Shown here: in pieces, positions 6,325 to 12,314 of the stretch | Layout of the letters: every line of letters begins with the position of its first letter | Position numbering within the stretch: position 1 is the stretch's first letter | Position numbers and translations under genes: made by a program | Notes under the pieces: generated by a model | The model's input: only the letters and a program-made list of their open reading frames with translations | What the model was told of the DNA's origin: nothing | The model's database searches: none | Source: an uncultured Chloroflexota bacterium | Lineage (GTDB): Bacteria; Chloroflexota; Limnocylindria; Limnocylindrales; Limnocylindraceae | Reading direction: 5' to 3' | Assembly: GCA_903944295.1 (NCBI GenBank) | Contig: CAJARA010000009.1 | Span: forward strand, 1 to 15,595 | Length of the DNA: 15,595 bases

Positions 6325-6555
6325 ACTGCTCGCTGCACTGTGAATACCGAGTAACACTTCTTTTCATCAGGTAGGCGCAGATGAAACTGCCCTCAACCTC
6401 CTAGATCACGGTGGCACAACACTACACGTAACCTGTTTTGAACTAGCATGCCTTTTGGGGAACCAACGGTTCGATATAGAGAGCCTGATGGCCGCATTAC
6501 CAGTCGTGCACGCTTAAGGATGTCGGGTACATATGCAATGAAAGGCAGTGAATAG
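6325..6555. other. Leader region of cassette 2
   Basis: These 231 bases between the tRNA half and the membrane-protein gene complete a gene-poor stretch starting at 6123. They hold no recognised gene. The one coding candidate is the 35-codon frame at 6448-6555. An AAAGG at 6541-6545 can serve as ribosome binding site for ATG 6556. I see no convincing promoter. Confidence 0.5.
6448..6555 (+). CDS. Possible small protein, 35 aa
   Basis: A reading frame of 35 codons from ATG 6448 ends in TAG immediately before the ATG of the membrane-protein gene (TAGATG), so the two would be coupled. The product is basic and polar (starts MPFGEPTVRY, with RITSRARLRM) and has no membrane segment. No Shine-Dalgarno precedes it. 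The only support is position and lack of stops over a short distance, so it may be chance. Confidence 0.25.
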   Translation: MPFGEPTVRYREPDGRITSRARLRMSGTYAMKGSE

Positions 6556-7527
6556 ATGCTCACTCGAAAAGATCTATCAATTTTGTTGGTCACGCTGTAT
6601 ATCGGCACAGTGACTGTCGGGTTCAGCTACCTCATTGGCTTCGCTACCCAAGCTGGCATTCTCATCCCCGCCTCTATCCCGCTTGGTGTTGCGTTGGTTG
6701 GTCTGTTTGCGTGGCTCTCGCCCAGAATCCAGTTAACAGCGTGGGCCGTAGCAACGGCGTGGCTTCTATCATCAGTGTACTTAGGCACTTCTGACATCGA
6801 ATATCTCATGCTGATTCTTATCGTAGTCGCGGCAATAGCGGGAGTCTTCTGGTCTCCTTGGTTTCTGGCGGGAGCCTGGATGATTCATCCTCTCTGGGAC
6901 CTGATCCCTAGAAATCTACCGGACCATCAGCATGATCTTCCATGCGCTTGTCTCCTCTACGATCTAGTAATAGGTGTCTACCTCATCTTTAGAATTCGCG
7001 CCAAGTTCTTTGATGGCGCGATTGTTGAATCAAGAGATGGCTCAAAGATGTTCTCAACTGGACTCGGTCGCACAAGTGCAGCGCTCATGATGCTGGTCGT
7101 GCTTGTCGTGCAGATCTTTATTGTGGGATCCCTCTCAATGGAATCGTACTCCCTATGGTTTGCAGCTCCCGTCGCGATCGCCCTTGCCGTTTCAACTCTG
7201 TGGCTGCCAACTCAAGGCCAAAAGCTGTTCTGGTCGGCGTTCACTGCTTGGACAGGGATGACCTTTGCCCATTCAGGTGAGATGTTGGAGATAGCGGTCT
7301 TTGGCATCATGGTTCTGCTGGCTGTCATCGGCTTTAGAAGGTCACCGTACATTTGGGCCGGAGCTTGGATTTTCCATGGCCTCTGGCACTTCCTGCCCCG
7401 CCAGCACCTCTCACACGATGCCGCATTGCTGATGGGCCACTGGATGGATCCATCAGCAGGCGCAGTGTTTGGAGTATCAATTGGGTTGTACCTGCTCTGG
7501 TTTGGATGGAAGACTAAGCACGCTTAG
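6556..7527 (+). CDS. Internally duplicated multi-pass membrane protein
   Basis: A 323-aa very hydrophobic protein with about ten membrane segments. It consists of two similar halves, about 1-160 and 165-323. Each ends with the same signature 163 residues apart: AGAWMIHPLWDLIPR (105-119) and AGAWIFHGLWHFLPR (268-282), each followed by a His/Asp-containing loop and a last helix (GVYLIFRIR; GLYLLWFGW). The conserved His and Trp in the middle of the membrane signature could bind a ligand or metal. The GAW-hHxLWD pattern reminds me of small uncharacterised membrane proteins such as DUF6010, but I am not sure. The start is ATG 6556 with AAAGG 10 nt upstream. It is the only clear cargo gene of cassette 2. 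Its moderate GC differs from the flanking fab and copA genes. Confidence 0.8.
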   Translation: MLTRKDLSILLVTLYIGTVTVGFSYLIGFATQAGILIPASIPLGVALVGLFAWLSPRIQLTAWAVATAWLLSSVYLGTSDIEYLMLILIVVAAIAGVFWSPWFLAGAWMIHPLWDLIPRNLPDHQHDLPCACLLYDLVIGVYLIFRIRAKFFDGAIVESRDGSKMFSTGLGRTSAALMMLVVLVVQIFIVGSLSMESYSLWFAAPVAIALAVSTLWLPTQGQKLFWSAFTAWTGMTFAHSGEMLEIAVFGIMVLLAVIGFRRSPYIWAGAWIFHGLWHFLPRQHLSHDAALLMGHWMDPSAGAVFGVSIGLYLLWFGWKTKHA

Positions 7528-7550
7528 TGTTCGTTCCTTTCAGCGACTAA

Positions 7551-7580
7551 CGCCGCCTCCACCATCTGGTGGGGGCGGTG
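7551..7580 (+). terminator. Strong hairpin after the membrane-protein gene, probable terminator
   Basis: CCGCCTCCACCA (7553-7564) pairs with TGGTGGGGGCGG (7567-7578) with one G-T wobble, and the stem extends outward by G-T and C-G. It starts 23 nt after the stop codon. The T tract behind it is weak (CTGTTTCT), so it is a probable rather than textbook intrinsic terminator. Confidence 0.6.
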
Positions 7581-7601
7581 CTGTTTCTGGGTGGGGTTCG
7601 T

Positions 7602-7724
7602 GGTGGGATCTCCGATCCCTCCAGATCCCTCAGGATTCCTCCAGACACCTGCATCTGACCTCAGCAGGCCCTAGGAGACCTTCCGATCCCTCCTCGGGGG
7701 CGAATTGGAAATGCGGTTTGGGGG
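7602..7724 (+). repeat. 123-bp repeat with iterated ATCCCTCN, copy C
   Basis: Second copy of the block at 6162-6284, 117 of 123 positions identical. The hairpin GGGAT-CTCCG-ATCCC (7605-7619) and the octamers at 7615, 7625 and 7686 are kept. Identity stops in the variable arm of the tRNA-derived core. Confidence 0.8.
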
Positions 7725-7764
7725 TCATCCCCTGCAGGGCTTGAAACTCGCTTCTTCCATCTGA
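7704..7764 (+). pseudogene. tRNA-Ser(GGA) 3' half, decayed copy C
   Basis: The first 21 bases (anticodon loop, 3' anticodon stem, start of variable arm) are identical to copies A and B. The following 40 match at only about half the positions: the T loop reads CTTGAAA instead of TTCGAAT, the T stem no longer pairs, and CCA is lost. It is a degraded or imprecise right end of the array. Confidence 0.7.
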
Positions 7765-7821
7765 AGCCTGAGGCACGACGAACTAAGTAGTCAGGGTCCT
7801 GCTGGTGGTGCGCTCTGCGCG

Positions 7822-8148
7822 CTACCCGAGGAACGGCCGCAGCTCAACCTTTCGATTACAGGCGGCTGAGCCTTCTTGGGCAAACGCTTTGGCCTGTTCT
7901 TCGGACTCTGCGCTGATGACCCAGAAACCGCTGTAGTGCTCGGGGGCGGTGAAGAGAGAGCCTTGGGTCTCAATCCCTGCGCCGGCGCGGTTGTCGATCA
8001 GGGTGGCGCGGCTCGGTTCTGCGATCCCTGCCGCGAGCAGCAGGTGGTTCCCCGCGCTGAGCCGGTTGTTGAACGCGTCAATTGCCTCCATCTCGTTGCC
8101 TGTGGCTGAGCTGCTCGTGTCATCAATAACGAAGATGATGAAGCGCAT
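7822..8148 (-). CDS. YCII/DGPF-domain family protein
   Basis: A 108-aa single-domain protein with the ferredoxin-like alpha+beta layout of the YCII family: first strand MRFIIFVID, helix AIDAFNNRL, LLLAAGI, then YSGFWVISAESEEQAKAFAQE and the usual end VELRPFL. Family members are small, mostly dimeric proteins of uncertain enzymatic role, sometimes fused to sigma factors. The motif that names the DGPF branch is replaced here by QGSLF. It starts 5 nt after the stop of the second ketoacyl synthase gene and lacks a clear Shine-Dalgarno, so it is probably coupled to it as the last gene of the fab operon. Any role in lipid synthesis is inferred only from position. Confidence 0.8.
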   Translation of the reverse strand: MRFIIFVIDDTSSSATGNEMEAIDAFNNRLSAGNHLLLAAGIAEPSRATLIDNRAGAGIETQGSLFTAPEHYSGFWVISAESEEQAKAFAQEGSAACNRKVELRPFLG

Positions 8149-8153
8149 CGGCG

Positions 8154-9434
8154 TTAGCGTAGTTTCCCAAAGAGGGCCGAGGCGTTCTGGCCACCGAAGC
8201 CGAAGCCGTTGATGAGGACGCGGTCGACTGGCTGGTTGGTGCGCGCGGTATTCGGGACGTAGTCCAAGTCACAGTCGGGGTCTGGTGTCTCCAGGTTGAT
8301 CGTTGGTGGGATGGTCCCTGTCTCGATTGCCTTAATGGCGGCGAGGCCGGCAACGGCACCTGCGCCTCCGAGGAGGTGGCCAACCATGCTCTTTGGTGAG
8401 CTGATCGGGATCTTGTAGGCGTGATCACCGAGTGCGCGCTTGATCGCCTTGGTTTCTGTGAGGTCATTCAGCGGGGTGCTGGTGCCGTGCGCCACGATGT
8501 AGCTGATGTCGGTGACCTGTGCGCCACCATCTTTGATCGCCTTCGTCATGGAGGCGGCGGCGCCGCGGCCGGTTGGCTCTGGTGCAGAGATATGGAAGGC
8601 GTCGGCGGTTGCGCCAGCGCCAAGAAGCTCGGCGCGGATGGGGGCGTTGCGCGCCTTTGCGTGTGCGAGTGACTCAACAACGAAGACGGCGCCGCCTTCG
8701 CCGAAGAGGAAGCCGTCGCGGTTCTTGTCGAATGGTCGGCTCGCACGCGTTGGATCATCATTGCGCTTGCTGAGCGCCCCCATGTTGCCGAGTGCGGCGA
8801 ACGCCATTGGGAGGAGTGGCGCCTCAACGCCGCCAGCAATGACGATGTCCGCCTCGCCGCTACGGATGAGACGCAGCGCGTCCTGGAAGGCGAGGACGCC
8901 GGTGGCGCAGGCGGCCGCCTGCGTGATGGCGGGGCCGGTGAGGCCGTACTTCATGCTGACGAGGCAGGCACCCATGCTTGGGCTGAGTGCGGGGATGGCG
9001 AAGGCACTGACGAAGCGGCCGCCCTTCTCGCGGAAGGCGTCGCTCCCCATCGTGACCTGCTCAATTCCACCGCCACCCGTGTTGATGACGGTGGCGACGC
9101 GGTCGCGGCGCTCTGCGTCCCACTCGTGGATGTTGGCGAGCCCTGCGTCTTCAATTGCCTCCGTTGCGGCGGCAACGGCGAACTGGACGAAGCGGCTCAT
9201 GCGGCGCGCCATCTTCATCTCCATCGTCTTGGTTGGATCGAAATCTTTCACCTCGGCGGCAATCTGCACCTCGTTGGCGGATGGATCGAAGTGTGTGATG
9301 CGGCCAGCGCCTGAGGTGCCGGCGATCAGCGCCGACCAGTAGCTGGCGGCGCTATTGCCGATCGGCGTGATCGCGCCGTAGCCGGTGATGACGGCGCGCT
9401 GTGCGTCGCTCCGTGGTGCGTTCTGCTCTGTCAT
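8154..9434 (-). CDS. fabF: 3-oxoacyl-ACP synthase II (second of a tandem pair)
   Basis: A 426-aa thiolase-fold condensing enzyme that joins acyl groups to malonyl-ACP with loss of CO2 in fatty-acid elongation. The Cys-His-His triad is complete: C176 (AAACATG), H316 (VAHGTSTPLND) and H353 (KSMVGHLLGGAGA), with K348. The gatekeeper loop reads GFGFGGQN, keeping the phenylalanines (F412 region) usual for FabF. The N-terminal motif AVITGYGAITPIG is preceded by about 13 residues, normal for the family. The start is ATG 9434 with AGGAGG 4 nt upstream; that SD includes the TAG stop of the previous gene. The open frame extends 43 codons further upstream, but that part overlaps the previous gene in another frame and is not used. 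It is cytoplasmic and would pair with fabD and the other synthase. Confidence 0.93.
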   Translation of the reverse strand: MTEQNAPRSDAQRAVITGYGAITPIGNSAASYWSALIAGTSGAGRITHFDPSANEVQIAAEVKDFDPTKTMEMKMARRMSRFVQFAVAAATEAIEDAGLANIHEWDAERRDRVATVINTGGGGIEQVTMGSDAFREKGGRFVSAFAIPALSPSMGACLVSMKYGLTGPAITQAAACATGVLAFQDALRLIRSGEADIVIAGGVEAPLLPMAFAALGNMGALSKRNDDPTRASRPFDKNRDGFLFGEGGAVFVVESLAHAKARNAPIRAELLGAGATADAFHISAPEPTGRGAAASMTKAIKDGGAQVTDISYIVAHGTSTPLNDLTETKAIKRALGDHAYKIPISSPKSMVGHLLGGAGAVAGLAAIKAIETGTIPPTINLETPDPDCDLDYVPNTARTNQPVDRVLINGFGFGGQNASALFGKLR

Positions 9435-9438
9435 CTCG

Positions 9439-9445
9439 CCTCCTA
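9439..9445 (-). promoter_or_regulatory. TAGGAGG stop/SD junction before fabF (8154-9434)
   Basis: The TAG stop of the upstream synthase gene is built into the Shine-Dalgarno TAGGAGG, 4 nt from the next ATG. Ribosomes finishing the first gene are placed to reinitiate on the second. It decides the start at 9434. Confidence 0.8.
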
Positions 9446-10708
9446 CTTCCCGGTCCAGTGTCGCAGCACCACGGCGCCATTGTGGCCGCCGAGTCCGATG
9501 TTGTTGCTGATCGCCGCGCGGAGCGGTGCCTGGCGTGTCTCGAGCGCCACGGTGAGGTTGCACTCTGGGTCAACGTTGCGGGTGTTCAGCGTCCCTGGGA
9601 TCGTCTGGTGGTGGAGGGAGAGGGTGGTGAAGATCGCCTCCACCGCGCCCGCCGCACCCATCAGGTGTCCGGTGAGTGACTTTGTTGCGGAGATTGGGAT
9701 CTGCGCCGCGCGAGCGCCGAGTGCGCTGTGGAAGGCAAGCGCCTCGCGCGCGTCGCCAACTGGGGTGCTCGTCCCGTGTGGGTTGATCATGTCGATCTCC
9801 GAGGCGTCGATCTTGCCGCGCTGCAGTGCCCACTTAATAGAGCGCGCCGCACCGGCGCCGCCTTCAATCGGCTGGATCATGTCGTGCGCGTCCGCAGATG
9901 AGCCGTAGCCAACGACTTCTGCGTAAATCGTTGCGCCGCGCGCCTTGGCGTGCTCAAGGTCTTCCACGATGAATGCTCCAGAACCTTCGCCCAAGACGAA
10001 GCCTGCGCGATCCAGGTCAAAGGGTCGCGACGTGGAGCTTGGCCCTTCGCCGTCACGGGGCGCGCCCAAGCCGCGCATATTCATGAAGCCGATATGCGCC
10101 ACCTCAATGAGTGGATTCTCCGTGGAGCCCGAGATGACGGCGGTGACATCGCCGCGCTTAATCGCTTCCGCCGCCTCGCCCAGCGCATGCGTGCCGGTGG
10201 CGCAGGCGGAGACGACCGCCATGTTGTGCCCCACGGCGCCCGTCTCAATGGCGATCATGCCGGAGGTGCTGTCCACCAAGCCGTGGGCAATAAAGGTTGG
10301 CGCCACGCTGCGTGGCCCCTTCTCCTTCCAGGCCATCTGGTTCTCAATGAAGAGCCCCTGCCCGCCAGCACCAGAACCGAAGACCACACCGATCTCCTCA
10401 CGGTTTGCGTCAGTGATTTCCAGACCCGAGTGCGTGAGCGCCTGCTTTGCGGCGGCAACGCCCCAGTGGATCTCGGGCCCTGTGCGGCGTACCGACTTGG
10501 CGTCAAGCCAGGCGGCGGGATCAAAGTTCCGTACTTCACCAGCAACAACGTACGGCGCATAGGGGGTTGGATCCCAGTGCGTGATGCGATCAAGACCACT
10601 CTTCATCTGTGTCAGTGACGACCACGCGGCGGCAATATCGTTGCCGATCGGCGAGACGATGCCAAGACCGGTGATGACGACGCGTCGCGTGTGATCTGGT
10701 TCGCGCAT
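9443..10708 (-). CDS. 3-oxoacyl-ACP synthase, FabF-like with altered gating loop
   Basis: A 421-aa condensing enzyme with all catalytic residues: C169 (VSACATGTHA), H311 (NPHGTSTPVGD), K343 and H348 (KSLTGHLMGAAGA). It starts with the usual VVITGLGIVSPIG. The loop that in FabF reads FGFGG reads IGLGG here (I404, L406), so the two phenylalanines that gate access to the active cysteine are replaced by smaller aliphatic residues. That may change substrate length or entry; I infer a specialised partner to the second synthase rather than an inactive chain-length factor, because Cys and both His are kept. The start is ATG 10708 with AGGAGG 4 nt upstream, overlapping the fabD stop. No acpP, fabG or fabH gene lies in this cluster. 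Confidence 0.92.
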   Translation of the reverse strand: MREPDHTRRVVITGLGIVSPIGNDIAAAWSSLTQMKSGLDRITHWDPTPYAPYVVAGEVRNFDPAAWLDAKSVRRTGPEIHWGVAAAKQALTHSGLEITDANREEIGVVFGSGAGGQGLFIENQMAWKEKGPRSVAPTFIAHGLVDSTSGMIAIETGAVGHNMAVVSACATGTHALGEAAEAIKRGDVTAVISGSTENPLIEVAHIGFMNMRGLGAPRDGEGPSSTSRPFDLDRAGFVLGEGSGAFIVEDLEHAKARGATIYAEVVGYGSSADAHDMIQPIEGGAGAARSIKWALQRGKIDASEIDMINPHGTSTPVGDAREALAFHSALGARAAQIPISATKSLTGHLMGAAGAVEAIFTTLSLHHQTIPGTLNTRNVDPECNLTVALETRQAPLRAAISNNIGLGGHNGAVVLRHWTGK

Positions 10709-10712
10709 GATG

Positions 10713-10719
10713 CCTCCTA
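10713..10719 (-). promoter_or_regulatory. TAGGAGG stop/SD junction between fabD and the first synthase
   Basis: The fabD stop TAG forms the start of the Shine-Dalgarno TAGGAGG, 4 nt before the ATG at 10708; same design as at 9439-9445 and 14019-14025. Confidence 0.8.
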
Positions 10720-11691
10720 GCTCGCTACTGCCGCTGTTGTTGTTGCTGTTACTGCGCTGCGTGGCAGTTCATCAATGGAAAGGATCTCGGCGCCGGTTGC
10801 CGATGGGATGCGCTTCACGAGGCCGCTGAGCACCCGGCCGTAGCCAACCTCAACGTAGCGTTGCGTTCCGGCGGCGGCGGTTGCGCCAATTGCGGCGATC
10901 CAGTCAACGCCAGTTGTGAGATGGTCGGAGAGTTCGCGGCGCAGCTCTGCGGCGGTGCGAATCGGTGTTGCCGTTGCATTGGCGAGCATGGTGATCTTCG
11001 GGTCGTGGACGGTGACGGCGTTAAGTGCGTCGCGCATTCCCGCCGCCGCCTCTTCCATGAGTGGTGAGTGACTGGCGATGCTCACCTGCAGCCGCACGGC
11101 GCGCTTTGCGCCAGCGGCGGATGCGGCGGCAACGGCGTGTTCAATCGCGGCAACTTCGCCAGAGAGGACGATCTGCCCTGGAGAGTTGCGATTCGCCAAG
11201 ACGAGTACGCCGTGCGCCGCACCTTCAGCGACGATGCGCGACTCTTCAGATTCGGGGAGCCCGAGGATCGCCGCCATGGCGCCAGGGCGTCCGCCGCCAG
11301 ATGTCTGCATCAGCTCGCCGCGCCTGCGCGAGAGTTTCACCGCGTCGCCAATGCTGAGCGCGCCCGCAGCAACGGCGGCGGCGTACTGCCCAGCCGAGTG
11401 TCCGGCGGCAAAGATCGGTGTCTCCAGCGTTTCGCCGCGCGCCGCGGCACGTTCGCGCGCCGCCTCAAGGAGTGCAATGGAGATGATCAGGATTGCGGGC
11501 TGCGCCTGCTCGGTGCGCTCGAGCGCTTCTGCTGGGCCGGTCGCAATGAGTGCGCCGATCTTCTCGCCGAGTGCCTCTTCGGCTTCGGCCAGGACGGCAC
11601 GTGCGGCGGGGGAGGCGGCGAGGGCTTCGTTACCCATGCCGACCGCCTGCGAGCCCTGCCCAGGGAAGATCCACGTCGTGATTGGGGACAT
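10717..11691 (-). CDS. fabD: Malonyl-CoA:ACP transacylase
   Basis: A 324-aa acyltransferase that moves malonyl from CoA to acyl carrier protein, providing the extender unit for fatty-acid synthesis. It begins with the family's FPGQGSQ motif, has the nucleophile serine in GHSAGQYAAAVAAG (usually GHSLGE; here Ala and Gln follow), and carries the later SIASHSPLM with the catalytic His, plus GYGRVLSGL near the end. The Gln in GHSAGQ is less usual than Glu. I chose ATG 11691 because the domain begins 8 residues later; the frame stays open 20 codons further upstream but that part overlaps the divergent regulator promoter. There is no Shine-Dalgarno; TACGAT 6 nt upstream may be a -10 box of a leaderless transcript. 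It heads the fab operon. Confidence 0.93.
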   Translation of the reverse strand: MSPITTWIFPGQGSQAVGMGNEALAASPAARAVLAEAEEALGEKIGALIATGPAEALERTEQAQPAILIISIALLEAARERAAARGETLETPIFAAGHSAGQYAAAVAAGALSIGDAVKLSRRRGELMQTSGGGRPGAMAAILGLPESEESRIVAEGAAHGVLVLANRNSPGQIVLSGEVAAIEHAVAAASAAGAKRAVRLQVSIASHSPLMEEAAAGMRDALNAVTVHDPKITMLANATATPIRTAAELRRELSDHLTTGVDWIAAIGATAAAGTQRYVEVGYGRVLSGLVKRIPSATGAEILSIDELPRSAVTATTTAAVAS

Positions 11692-11732
11692 GCGGGCATC
11701 GTAAAGGGGCGGTCGCGGCGAGTGGGGTAATC

Positions 11733-11748
11733 TATGCGTATATGCATA
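11733..11748. promoter_or_regulatory. Candidate MarR operator between fabD and the regulator gene
   Basis: TATGC (11733-11737) and GCATA (11744-11748) form an inverted repeat with a 6-nt centre GTATAT; the whole is AT-rich in a GC-rich setting and covers the regulator's ATG at 11742. Autoregulatory MarR sites are often palindromes of this size placed over the promoter. TAATCT at 11728-11733 could be the -10. Binding here could control both divergent units. Confidence 0.45.
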
Positions 11749-12314
11749 CATCTAAGAAACGTCGCCTCCCGGATCTCACCCGCGCCGCCGAAGGGCTGCG
11801 CAGCAGAATCTCCACTCAGACGCGGAGCGGTCTCGGCCGCGAGCTCGATGAGGTGGCGAAACGACGCCAAAGCCTCGGTGAGATCGGTGGTCGCATCGTC
11901 TCTATTCGCAGGCTCTGGCGTGAGCTCGTCCTCTCCACCGCCCAGCAGCTCGCGCCGACTGATCTCTCGCTGGCGCAGGTCGCCGCGCTCTATCTCCTCG
12001 CCGATGGTCGCGCGCGCAACGTTGCAGAGATCGCTGCAGAACTCGGTCGATCGCACTCGGCCACCAGTCGGCTCGTTGCCGGACTTGTTACGCGCAAACT
12101 ATTGCGTGTGATCAGCGCCGATGATCGGCGTCGTCGTGTGCACCTTCTTGCGGTGGCGGGCGAAGCGATGCTCACCGCGATTGATCGCGGTCGCGCCGAA
12201 CAGTTCGTTGGCGTGGTGCGACGACTACCGGCTGCGGAGCGGGGACTTGTTGCGGCGGCGGTTGCTGCGCTTGCGACGCGCGCGCCGGTTACTCCCCCGC
12301 GTAGCCCAGGGTGA
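11742..12314 (+). CDS. MarR-family transcriptional regulator, divergent from fab operon
   Basis: A 190-aa DNA-binding protein. The winged helix-turn-helix spans about residues 75-145: LSLAQVAALYLLADG, then NVAEIAAELGRSHSATSRLVAGLVTRKLL (recognition helix) and the basic wing DDRRRRVHLL, which is the MarR pattern. A basic N-terminal extension of about 45 residues is longer than usual. It probably acts as a dimer and responds to a small ligand. It is divergent from fabD with 50 nt between starts, so control of fatty-acid synthesis, as by FabT in streptococci, is a reasonable inference. The start is ATG 11742 (MHTSKKRRLP); there is no Shine-Dalgarno and the ATG lies within a palindrome. The 3' end overlaps the convergent M20 peptidase gene by 26 nt. 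Confidence 0.8.
   Translation: MHTSKKRRLPDLTRAAEGLRSRISTQTRSGLGRELDEVAKRRQSLGEIGGRIVSIRRLWRELVLSTAQQLAPTDLSLAQVAALYLLADGRARNVAEIAAELGRSHSATSRLVAGLVTRKLLRVISADDRRRRVHLLAVAGEAMLTAIDRGRAEQFVGVVRRLPAAERGLVAAAVAALATRAPVTPPRSPG

Larger units (their letters stand above)
6325..7764 (+). mobile_element. Candidate 1440-bp gene cassette 2 bounded by tRNA-Ser 3' halves
   Basis: The repeat starting at 6162/6264 recurs at 7602/7704, exactly 1440 bp away. The interval carries a possible 35-codon reading frame, one membrane-protein gene and a strong hairpin, then the shared 123-bp block and a decayed tRNA half. As in cassette 1, there is no recombinase. The decayed distal copy suggests this right end is older or no longer used. 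Confidence 0.5.

Noticed and set aside
6071..6343. 90-codon + strand reading frame across repeat B
   Set aside because: It runs through the tRNA half (typical translated tRNA ending) and overlaps the NTF2-like gene; it exists because the repeat lacks stops.
7469..7744. 91-codon + strand reading frame across repeat C
   Set aside because: Same artefact as in repeat B; it overlaps the membrane-protein gene in another frame and crosses a terminator-like hairpin.
5514..7764. CRISPR array
   Set aside because: The repeats are 61 bp and tRNA-derived, only three in number, with 689- to 1379-bp gene-bearing gaps and no cas genes.
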